Source: Burkholderiales bacterium
Lineage (GTDB): Bacteria; Pseudomonadota; Gammaproteobacteria; Burkholderiales; SG8-39
NCBI GenBank assembly: GCA_027457185.1
Contig: DAIDTN010000210.1
Location: 1-11,730 of the forward strand
Direction: 5' to 3'
Length of the DNA: 11,730 nucleotides
In this document: piece by piece, positions 6,439 through 11,730 of the stretch
How positions within the stretch are numbered: position 1 is the first letter of the stretch
How the letters are laid out: each line of letters starts with the position of its first letter
Program-made: the position numbers and the translations under genes
The notes under the pieces: model-generated
What the model was told of the DNA's origin: nothing
What the model saw: the letters and a program-made list of their open reading frames with translations, nothing else
The model's database searches: none

Positions 6439-6912
6439 GTGCTCGATATTACGGCGCAGAGCCTGTGGGTGGTGTGCGCGAGCCTGGTGCTGATGATCGT
6501 GCTGTGGGTCTTCTTCGAGCATACGATCTGGGGCAAGGCGTTGCGCGCAACCGCGGTCAACAGCACCGGTGCGCGCCTGGTCGGCATTCCGACCGAACTG
6601 TCGGGCAGCCTAAGCTTCCTGCTGGCGGCCTTTATCGGCGCGGTTTCGGGCATCCTGATTGCGCCGATCACCACGATTTACTACGACACCGGCTTTCTCA
6701 TCGGCCTGAAGGGTTTCGTCGGCGTCATACTCGGCGGCATGGCGAGCTACCCGCTCGCCGTGCTCGGCGCGGTCGCGGTCGGGCTGCTCGAGTCGTTCTT
6801 TTCCTTCTGGGTGAGCAACCTGAAGGAAGCCATCGTTTTCACCATCATCATTCCGGTGCTGATCTGGCGCTCGCTGCGTTCACGCCACGTCGAGGAAAAG
6901 GAAGAGGCGTGA
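6439..6912 (+). CDS. livH: LivH C-terminal half (in frame after the amber codon)
   Basis: The frame after the TAG is open to 6912. The first usable restart is GTG 6439, behind a weak GGGG at 6434-6437, giving 157 residues. It contains LWVVCASLVLMIVLWVFF, the coupling region GKALRATAVNSTGARLVGI that is expected to dock on the ATPase subunits, LSFLLAAFIGAVSGILIA, ITTIYYDTGF, KGFVGVILGGMASYP and a last span AIVFTIIIPVLIW. The tail is charged (RHVEEKEEA). It ends in a GTGA overlap with the LivM-LivG gene, so reaching 6912 would matter for translating the next gene. Separate production of this half is possible but not shown. Confidence 0.55.
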   Translation: MLDITAQSLWVVCASLVLMIVLWVFFEHTIWGKALRATAVNSTGARLVGIPTELSGSLSFLLAAFIGAVSGILIAPITTIYYDTGFLIGLKGFVGVILGGMASYPLAVLGAVAVGLLESFFSFWVSNLKEAIVFTIIIPVLIWRSLRSRHVEEKEEA

Positions 6913-8678
6913 TCGGCGCGCGCGCCGCTCTGGCGCTGTTTCTCGCGTTTATCGCGGCCGCGCCGCTGCTGCTCGCACAGCATCCGTTCTATATCACCCT
7001 GATGAATTACATTGCGCTCGCCACGCTGGTAAGCCTGGGGCTGGTGCTGCTCACCGGCGTGGTCGGCCTGATGTCTTTTGGCCAACAGGCTTTCACCGGC
7101 CTTGCCGCCTACACCACCGCGGTGCTGACCACCCTGTATGGGGCCTCGCCCTGGATCGCGCTGCTCGCAGCGCTTGCGGTCACGGCGCTCGCCGGTCTGA
7201 TACTCGGACTGATTTCGCTGCGCTTGTCGGGCCACTATCTCGCCCTCGCCACGATCGCCTGGGGCATCAGTCTTTTCTACGTCTTCGGCAATCTGACGAT
7301 CCTCGGCCAGTTCACCGGCATCGGCAATATCCCGGCGGTTGTTGCGTTCGGCCTGACATTCGATACCGCCGCCAAGTCCTACTACCTGAACTGGATCTTC
7401 ACCATCGCCGCGCTGCTCGCGGCGCGCAACCTGCTCGACTCGCGCTCGGGGCGGGCCATCCGCGCGCTGCGCTTTCGCAGCGTCATGGCCGAGAGCGTCG
7501 GCGTGGACACCGGCGCGCTCAAATTCCTCGTATTCTTCTATGCCGCGCTGCTCGCCGGGCTCTCGGGCTGGCTCTATGCGCACTATCTGGGGTTCGTCAG
7601 TCCGCAGGCGTTCGATGTCAATGCCGGCATCGATTACCTGTTCATGGCGGTGATCGGCGGCGCGAGCCATGTCTGGGGCGCGGTCGTCGGCGCGGCGCTG
7701 CTGACCGTCCTCAACGAATGGCTCAAGGACCTCCTGCCCCGGCTGTTCCAGCAGACGGGCAACTACGAGATCGTCGCATTCGGGCTGTTGATGATGCTGC
7801 TGCTGCACCGGGCGCCCGAGGGCCTCATGCCGGTCTTCGCCCGCCTGCTGCGCGCGCGAACCAGGGGTTCGCGGCCTCCCGTCCTGCCCGCGCTCGCACG
7901 GCGCGCGCGGCCGCATCCGGGTGAATTGTTGCTCGAGGTGCGCTCGGCCGGGAAGCGCTTCGGCGGTCTCGTCGCGGTCCGCGATCTTTCCTTCGAGATG
8001 AACAGCGGCGAGATCCTCGGTCTGATCGGCCCCAACGGCGCCGGCAAGAGCACAATGTTCAATCTGATAACCGGCGTGCTGCGCTCCGACGGCGGGGAGA
8101 TCCTGTTTCGCGGCGAGCGCATCGACCGCCTGCGGCCCCGGCAAATCGCGCGCCGGGGAATCGGCCGCACGTTTCAGCTCGTCAACCTGATTTCCACCAT
8201 GTCGGTGCTGGAAAACGTGGCGCTGGGCGCGCACCTGCGCGGCCGCCAGGGTACGCTGGCGGCGATGCTGCGCCGCGAGCGCAAAGAAGAGGCGCAGCTG
8301 CTCTCCGAAGCGGCGCGCGAAATCGATCGCGTCGGTCTGGGGGAGCATCTGTACGAGGCGGCGGGCAGCTTGGCGCTCGGGCAACAGCGCATCGTCGAAA
8401 TCGCCCGCGCACTGTGCGCCGACCCGGTTCTGCTGTTGCTGGACGAACCCGCCGCCGGGCTGCGCTATGCGGAAAAGCAGGCGTTGGCGCAACTGCTGCG
8501 CCAGCTGCGCGCCGAGGGCATGAGCATTCTCCTGGTCGAGCACGACATGGAGTTCGTGATGGGCCTGGTCGACCGGCTGGTGGTCATGGACTTCGGCGAA
8601 AAACTCGCGCAAGGGCTGCCGCGCGAGATCCAGGCCGACCCGGCCGTGCTCGAAGCCTATCTCGGGGGAATCGAATGA
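6909..8678 (+). CDS. Fused LivM permease and LivG ATPase
   Basis: A 589-residue fusion of two transporter parts usually made separately. Residues 1-315 are the LivM permease: many hydrophobic spans, GVVGLMSFGQQAFTGLAAYT, LRLSGHYLALATIAWG, the coupling region IRALRFRSVMAESVGVDT and GGASHVWGAVVGAAL. Residues about 316-339 are an Arg/Pro-rich linker. Residues 340-589 are the LivG ATPase: Walker A GPNGAGKST (374-382), LivG-type GRTFQLVNL, the signature LALGQQR (488-494, for LSxGQQ), Walker B LLLLDEP with Asp512 and Glu513, and the switch His545 in VEHDME. The GTG at 6909 overlaps the livH stop as GTGA. An open frame far upstream of this only shadows livH. Such fusions are known in betaproteobacteria. 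It pairs with LivF and LivH in the inner membrane and powers import with ATP. Confidence 0.92.
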   Translation: MIGARAALALFLAFIAAAPLLLAQHPFYITLMNYIALATLVSLGLVLLTGVVGLMSFGQQAFTGLAAYTTAVLTTLYGASPWIALLAALAVTALAGLILGLISLRLSGHYLALATIAWGISLFYVFGNLTILGQFTGIGNIPAVVAFGLTFDTAAKSYYLNWIFTIAALLAARNLLDSRSGRAIRALRFRSVMAESVGVDTGALKFLVFFYAALLAGLSGWLYAHYLGFVSPQAFDVNAGIDYLFMAVIGGASHVWGAVVGAALLTVLNEWLKDLLPRLFQQTGNYEIVAFGLLMMLLLHRAPEGLMPVFARLLRARTRGSRPPVLPALARRARPHPGELLLEVRSAGKRFGGLVAVRDLSFEMNSGEILGLIGPNGAGKSTMFNLITGVLRSDGGEILFRGERIDRLRPRQIARRGIGRTFQLVNLISTMSVLENVALGAHLRGRQGTLAAMLRRERKEEAQLLSEAAREIDRVGLGEHLYEAAGSLALGQQRIVEIARALCADPVLLLLDEPAAGLRYAEKQALAQLLRQLRAEGMSILLVEHDMEFVMGLVDRLVVMDFGEKLAQGLPREIQADPAVLEAYLGGIE

Positions 8679-9412
8679 GCGCACTGCTCGAGGTGCGCGG
8701 ACTCAGGGTTCTCTACGGCAAGGTGGAAGCACTGCATCACGCCGATTTAAGGGTTGAGGAAGGCAGCATAGTCACCGTGATCGGTCCCAACGGCGCCGGC
8801 AAAAGCACCTTGCTCGGCGCCATCATGGGCTTGCTGCCCTCCTCCGGGACTGCGCACTACGCGGGCGGCGATCTCGCGGGCGTGCGCACCGAAGTGCGCG
8901 TCGCGCGCGGCCTGTGCCTGGTGCCGGAGCGCCGGGAGCTGTTCGGTGAAATGACGGTCGAGGACAATTTGCGGCTCGGCGCATTCCAGCGCTTTCGCCG
9001 CGGCGATACCCAGATCAAATCCTACCTGGCCGCGATCTACGCGCGCTTTGCCCGGCTGCACGAGCGCCGTGCGCAACGCGCGGACACGCTTTCCGGCGGC
9101 GAACGCCAGATGCTGGCCCTCGGCCGCGCGCTGATGGCAAAGCCGCGCCTGCTGCTGCTTGACGAGCCGAGCCTCGGACTTGCTCCGAGGATCGTGCGCG
9201 ACGTATTCCGCATCATCGCGGAGCTCAAGCAGAGCGGCGTGTCGATGCTGCTGGTGGAGCAGAATGCGCGCGCGGCGCTGCAGGTGGCCGATTATGGTTA
9301 CGCGATCGAGGCCGGGGACATCGTGCACGAGGGTTCGGCCGCGGAATTGGCAGCCAGCCCGCGCATCATCGAGACTTACCTTGGCCTTTCCGGCAGGACG
9401 CAACCGCGATGA
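8675..9412 (+). CDS. livF: LivF ABC transporter ATPase
   Basis: The second ATPase of the HAAT transporter, 245 residues, a normal LivF length. Walker A is GPNGAGKST (37-45), the signature is LSGGERQ (139-145), and Walker B is LLLLDEPSLGL with Asp163 and Glu164. The switch residue is Gln in VEQNARAAL, which is normal for LivF and not a defect. LVPERRELFGEMTVEDNL is the usual LivF Q-loop region. It starts with ATG 8675, overlapping the LivM-LivG stop as ATGA, so the two ATPase genes are probably translated together. The stop itself overlaps another ATG (9409-9412). Confidence 0.94.
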   Translation: MSALLEVRGLRVLYGKVEALHHADLRVEEGSIVTVIGPNGAGKSTLLGAIMGLLPSSGTAHYAGGDLAGVRTEVRVARGLCLVPERRELFGEMTVEDNLRLGAFQRFRRGDTQIKSYLAAIYARFARLHERRAQRADTLSGGERQMLALGRALMAKPRLLLLDEPSLGLAPRIVRDVFRIIAELKQSGVSMLLVEQNARAALQVADYGYAIEAGDIVHEGSAAELAASPRIIETYLGLSGRTQPR

Positions 9413-9510
9413 GCGCACCCGTACTTTCGCACACGCGCGCCACTGCCGTTCAAATGTTGGCGGAGGCGGACTCGGTCTATACTGTAATTTTTGGCGCTTT
9501 GGCGTATTGA
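9409..9510 (+). CDS. Possible 33-residue small ORF after livF
   Basis: An ATG at 9409 overlaps the livF stop as ATGA, the same joint used throughout the region, and the frame runs to TGA 9508-9510. The product begins MSAPVLSHTRATAVQML. The first two thirds have mostly G or C at third positions and the last third does not. It may be a leader, the remaining head of a lost gene, or chance. A promoter-like element overlaps its end. No family is recognised. Confidence 0.2.
   Translation: MSAPVLSHTRATAVQMLAEADSVYTVIFGALAY
9457..9483 (+). promoter_or_regulatory. Possible sigma-70 type promoter before the dehydrogenase gene
   Basis: TATACT at 9478-9483 matches five of six bases of the -10 consensus and starts an AT-rich stretch in otherwise GC-rich DNA. 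TTGGCG at 9457-9462 is a partial -35, with a spacer of 15 bases that is shorter than ideal. It lies about 47 bases ahead of ATG 9530. It could drive the dehydrogenase and livK copy 2 separately from the transporter genes. Confidence 0.35.
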
Positions 9511-9529
9511 TTTTAACCAAGGAAATGCG

Positions 9530-10357
9530 ATGAAAAAACTGGAAGGGAAGATTGCGATCATCACCGGTTCGGGCCGCGGCATCGGCCAGGCGATTGCGCT
9601 AAAGCTTGCAAGCGAGGGGGCCAAATTGGTGGTCAACGACCTGGACGCGGGTCCGGCGGAGGAGACCATCGACAAGATCCGGGCCCTCGGCAGCGACGCC
9701 GTCAGCTGCGTCGGCGACGTGACGGCGCCCGATTTCGGCGCGCGTATCGTCAAGTCCGCGCTGGATGCGTTCGGCGGCATCGACATCATCGTTAACAATG
9801 CCGGTTACGCCTGGGACGGCGTGATTCAGAAAATGACCGACGAGCAGTGGTACGCCATGCTCGACGTGCACGCCACCGCGCCGTTCCGCATCCTGCGCGC
9901 CGCTTCCGATTTCATTCGCAATGCGGCCAAGAAGGAAAAGGACGAAGGCCGCGGCGTCAACCGCAAAGTGGTGAACATCTCATCCATCGCCGGCATGTAC
10001 GGCAATGCCGGCCAGATGGGCTATTCCGCCGGAAAGGCTGCCATCATCGGAATGACCAAGACCATGGCCAAGGAGTGGGGCCGCTACCGGGTCAACGTCA
10101 ACTGCGTCGCGTTCGGCCTGATCCAGACGCGCATGACGCAGCCCGGCGGCTCCGGCGCGGCAGTGGCGAAAATCGGGGAACGCGAAGTCAAAATGGGGAT
10201 ACAACCGGAGTTCATCGAGTTCATGAACCGGATGATCCCGCTCGGCCGCGGCGGCACCCCCGAAGAAGCGGCCGGGGCGGTGTACCTCATGTGTATCCCA
10301 GAATCGGATTACATCAGCGGCGAGGTCGTGTTGGCCAGCGGCGGATTCGTCATGTAG
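9530..10357 (+). CDS. Short-chain dehydrogenase/reductase (NAD type)
   Basis: A complete 275-residue classical short-chain dehydrogenase. The cofactor motif is TGSGRGIG (12-19). Asp37 in VNDLD ends the second strand and favours NAD over NADP. NNAG is at 89-92, and the catalytic Ser152, Tyr165 and Lys169 (YSAGK) are spaced as in the family. IPLGRGGTPEEAAGAVYL and SGEVVLASGGF are the usual C-terminal motifs. About ten extra charged residues around 133-145 (AKKEKDEGRGVNR) lengthen the segment before the catalytic strand. It probably interconverts an alcohol or hydroxyacyl group and a ketone. The start at ATG 9530 is set by AAGGA at 9519-9523 and by the motif order. The upstream extension is unlikely. 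It sits between livF and a second binding protein and has a broken paralogue at 412. Confidence 0.93.
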   Translation: MKKLEGKIAIITGSGRGIGQAIALKLASEGAKLVVNDLDAGPAEETIDKIRALGSDAVSCVGDVTAPDFGARIVKSALDAFGGIDIIVNNAGYAWDGVIQKMTDEQWYAMLDVHATAPFRILRAASDFIRNAAKKEKDEGRGVNRKVVNISSIAGMYGNAGQMGYSAGKAAIIGMTKTMAKEWGRYRVNVNCVAFGLIQTRMTQPGGSGAAVAKIGEREVKMGIQPEFIEFMNRMIPLGRGGTPEEAAGAVYLMCIPESDYISGEVVLASGGFVM

Positions 10358-10397
10358 TACCGGGTATCAGCAGTTTCATCCACCAAGGAGGAGAGAA

Positions 10398-11549
10398 ATG
10401 AAGATTCGAGGATTTATCGCAACCCTGTCCGTTCTGACCCTGGCGGCGTCGTTTTCGGTCCAGGCGCAAGTGAAAATCGGCGTCATTACCTCGGCGACCG
10501 GCCCAACGGCGTTCGTCGGCATTCCACAAAAAGACGCCGTTGCAATGCTGCCCAAGAAAATCGGCAATACCACCGTCAAATACATTTATTTTGACGATGC
10601 AAGCGACCCGACGCAAAGCGTGACGCTGGCGAAGAAACTGCTGACCGAAGACAAGATCGATGCCCTCATCGGCCCGTCCGGCTCGCCCAACGCCATGGGC
10701 GTGCTCCAGGTCATGGCCGAAGCGCAGACGCCGATGCTGGCGCCGGTCGGCACCTCGGCCGTAGTGCTGCCCATGGACGCGAAGAAACGCTGGGTGTTCA
10801 AGACCCAGCCCCAAGATGAAGTGATCAGCGCAGGCCTGGTCGCCGCGATGGTAAAACGCGGGGTCAAGACCATCGGCTTCATCGGCCGCAATGACCCCTA
10901 TGGCCAGGGCTGGTACAAGACCTTCACGCCCATGGCGGAAAAAGCCGGCATGAAGATCGTTGCCAACGAGAGCTACAACAGCCGGGACACCAGCGTCACC
11001 GGCCAGGTGCTGAAGCTCATGGAGGCAAAGCCGGATGCGGTTCTCGTTGCCGGCGTCGCGGCCGACGCCGCACTGCCGCAGATACAGCTCGTAAATTCCG
11101 GATACAAGGGCCAGATCTATCACACTCACGGCTCTGCTACCAGCGACTTCATCAAAATTGGCGGCAAACAGGCAGAAGGCGCGCTCGTAGTCGGCCCGAT
11201 GCTGCTGGTTCCGGAGCAGGCGTCCGACAGCGTGCCGACGAAGAAGGTGGCGCTCAAGTTTGTCACCGACTACGCGCGCTTGTACGGCGCCAGACCGCCG
11301 ATTTTCGCCGCCGGAGTTTATGACGCGGGCTTGCTGCTGCAGCATGCCATTCCGGTAGCTCTCAAGAAAGGCAAACCGGGCACGCAGGCTTTCCGTACGG
11401 CGCTGCGCGATGCGCTGGAGGAAACCAAGGATCTGCCCACGTCCCAGGGTATCGTCACCATGACCCCGCAGGACCATGCCGGCTTCGACGCCAGCGGCCG
11501 CGTCCTGCTCACCATCAAGGACGGCAAGTGGCTGCTGGTAAAAGACTGA
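10398..11549 (+). CDS. Periplasmic substrate-binding protein, LivK type (copy 2)
   Basis: A 383-residue binding protein of the HAAT transporter class. Residues 1-23 are a signal peptide (KIRG, hydrophobic core, ASFSVQA) with likely cleavage before Gln24. The mature start QVKIGVITSATGPTAFVGIP and the motifs VKYIYFDDASDPTQS, DKIDALIGPSGSPNAMGV and DTSVTGQVLKLM are typical. It shares about 32 of 61 residues with copy 1 in the segment beginning VKYI, so the two are old paralogues and may bind different ligands for the same permease. A strong ribosome site, AAGGAGG (10385-10391), lies 6 bases before the ATG. Only 40 bases separate it from the dehydrogenase, so the two are probably cotranscribed. 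A hairpin follows the stop. Confidence 0.92.
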   Translation: MKIRGFIATLSVLTLAASFSVQAQVKIGVITSATGPTAFVGIPQKDAVAMLPKKIGNTTVKYIYFDDASDPTQSVTLAKKLLTEDKIDALIGPSGSPNAMGVLQVMAEAQTPMLAPVGTSAVVLPMDAKKRWVFKTQPQDEVISAGLVAAMVKRGVKTIGFIGRNDPYGQGWYKTFTPMAEKAGMKIVANESYNSRDTSVTGQVLKLMEAKPDAVLVAGVAADAALPQIQLVNSGYKGQIYHTHGSATSDFIKIGGKQAEGALVVGPMLLVPEQASDSVPTKKVALKFVTDYARLYGARPPIFAAGVYDAGLLLQHAIPVALKKGKPGTQAFRTALRDALEETKDLPTSQGIVTMTPQDHAGFDASGRVLLTIKDGKWLLVKD

Positions 11550-11565
11550 GGCAGCCGTAGCGCTG

Positions 11566-11598
11566 CGGTTGGCGTTGCGCGCTCGCGCGCGCCAACCG
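11566..11598 (+). terminator. Strong hairpin after the last gene, probable terminator
   Basis: CGGTTGGCG (11566-11574) and CGCCAACCG (11590-11598) are perfect reverse complements, with GC-rich inner pairing in the 15-base loop. It lies 17 bases after the livK copy 2 stop. Only a short T-containing tract (TGATTTC) follows, so an intrinsic terminator is plausible but not ideal. The rest of the 181 bases to the window end holds no convincing ORF. Confidence 0.5.
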
Positions 11599-11691
11599 TG
11601 ATTTCTGCGCGGATGGAAAGCACGTCCGCACGGAAAACACGATAGTGAATATAAACAAGTGCGGTTTGGAGTGGCTTTTATACAAGATCGT

Positions 11692-11730
11692 CGATTGCAC
11701 ACGAATGTGCGTTTCATCCGTGTGCAATCG
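11692..11730. repeat. Perfect 12-bp inverted repeat at the right edge
   Basis: CGATTGCACACG (11692-11703) and CGTGTGCAATCG (11719-11730) are exact reverse complements with a 15-base loop, and three further pairs form inside after one mismatch. The second arm ends on the last base of the window. It may be an operator-like or terminator-like palindrome, or a fold-back at a contig end. Its sequence is unrelated to the left-edge repeat. Confidence 0.7.

Larger units (their letters stand above)
5869..6912 (+). pseudogene. livH: livH permease gene interrupted by one in-frame amber codon
   Basis: Reading the frame from ATG 5869 to TGA 6910-6912 gives a complete LivH-type inner-membrane permease of 347 codons, longer than the 308 of E. 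coli LivH, with a single TAG at codon 179 (6403-6405). There is no frameshift and no further stop. The sequence before the TAG (LVFFGGEGLR) and after it (RPFSDAHFHWGVLDI) is what one expects across this loop. The rest of the transporter operon is intact, so the stop is a recent nonsense mutation, a sequencing error or a codon that is read through. TAG is one base from codons for Gln, Ser, Trp, Lys, Glu, Leu and Tyr. The residue normally at this place cannot be decided here. Confidence 0.8.

Noticed and set aside
6198..8678. An 826-codon version of the LivM-LivG gene starting inside livH
   Set aside because: The extra 237 residues are livH read out of frame. The GTG at 6909 gives the natural LivM start and a GTGA overlap.
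6747..8684. A 645-codon open frame on the minus strand
   Set aside because: It lies opposite the LivM-LivG gene, its residue make-up (many Gln, Glu, Arg and His) is that of a reversed GC-rich coding frame, and it has no domain. The same holds for the long minus frames at 1468-2730 and 10350-11717.
9292..9300. Gln instead of His in the switch motif of LivF, as a possible loss of function
   Set aside because: The VEQN form is normal in LivF proteins. The nearby position given is approximate.
11679..11684. TATACA as a promoter -10 before the right edge
   Set aside because: No reasonable -35 lies 16-18 bases upstream and no gene start follows within the window.

Overview
The window is GC-rich, tightly packed and coded almost wholly on the + strand. 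Gene style suggests a proteobacterium, most likely a betaproteobacterium: high GC at third codon positions, Liv-type transporters with AQ-type signal-peptide ends, a fused LivM-LivG protein, and runs of genes overlapping by 4 bases (GTGA/ATGA). The assignment is an inference from style, not from a marker gene. No rRNA, tRNA, CRISPR array, integrase or transposase was seen.

Left part (1-725): a hairpin starts at base 1, followed by the possible tail of an upstream gene and a MoaD/ThiS-like sulfur carrier (72-323). Next is a broken remnant of a short-chain dehydrogenase (412-552), which matches the start of the intact dehydrogenase near 9.5 kb, and then a 58-residue ORF of unknown function (549-725).

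Middle part (722-4465): four genes are joined by GTGA overlaps. They encode a family III (CaiB/BaiF) CoA-transferase, a small V4R-domain protein, an octopine/opine dehydrogenase-family protein and a 3-hydroxyacyl-CoA dehydrogenase-family protein in which one usual active-site Asn is Pro. This looks like a catabolic unit for a carboxylic acid handled as a CoA ester. The substrate cannot be read from the sequence.

Right part (4466-11549): a branched-chain amino acid type (HAAT) ABC transporter consists of a binding protein (LivK-like), LivH, a LivM-LivG fusion and LivF. A complete NAD-type short-chain dehydrogenase and a second LivK-like binding protein follow. A strong hairpin lies 3' of the last gene, and the window ends in another perfect inverted repeat. 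Members of this transporter class carry many small carboxylates and aromatic acids as well as amino acids, so it may import the substrate of the CoA-transferase unit.

The most striking observation is that livH is cut by one in-frame amber codon (6403-6405), while the same frame continues cleanly for another 507 bases with clear LivH sequence. Other points worth a second look are the dehydrogenase remnant fused to an unknown ORF, the four-gene block with an opine dehydrogenase and a V4R protein, the Pro substitution in the hydroxyacyl-CoA dehydrogenase, and inverted repeats that sit exactly at both ends of the window.
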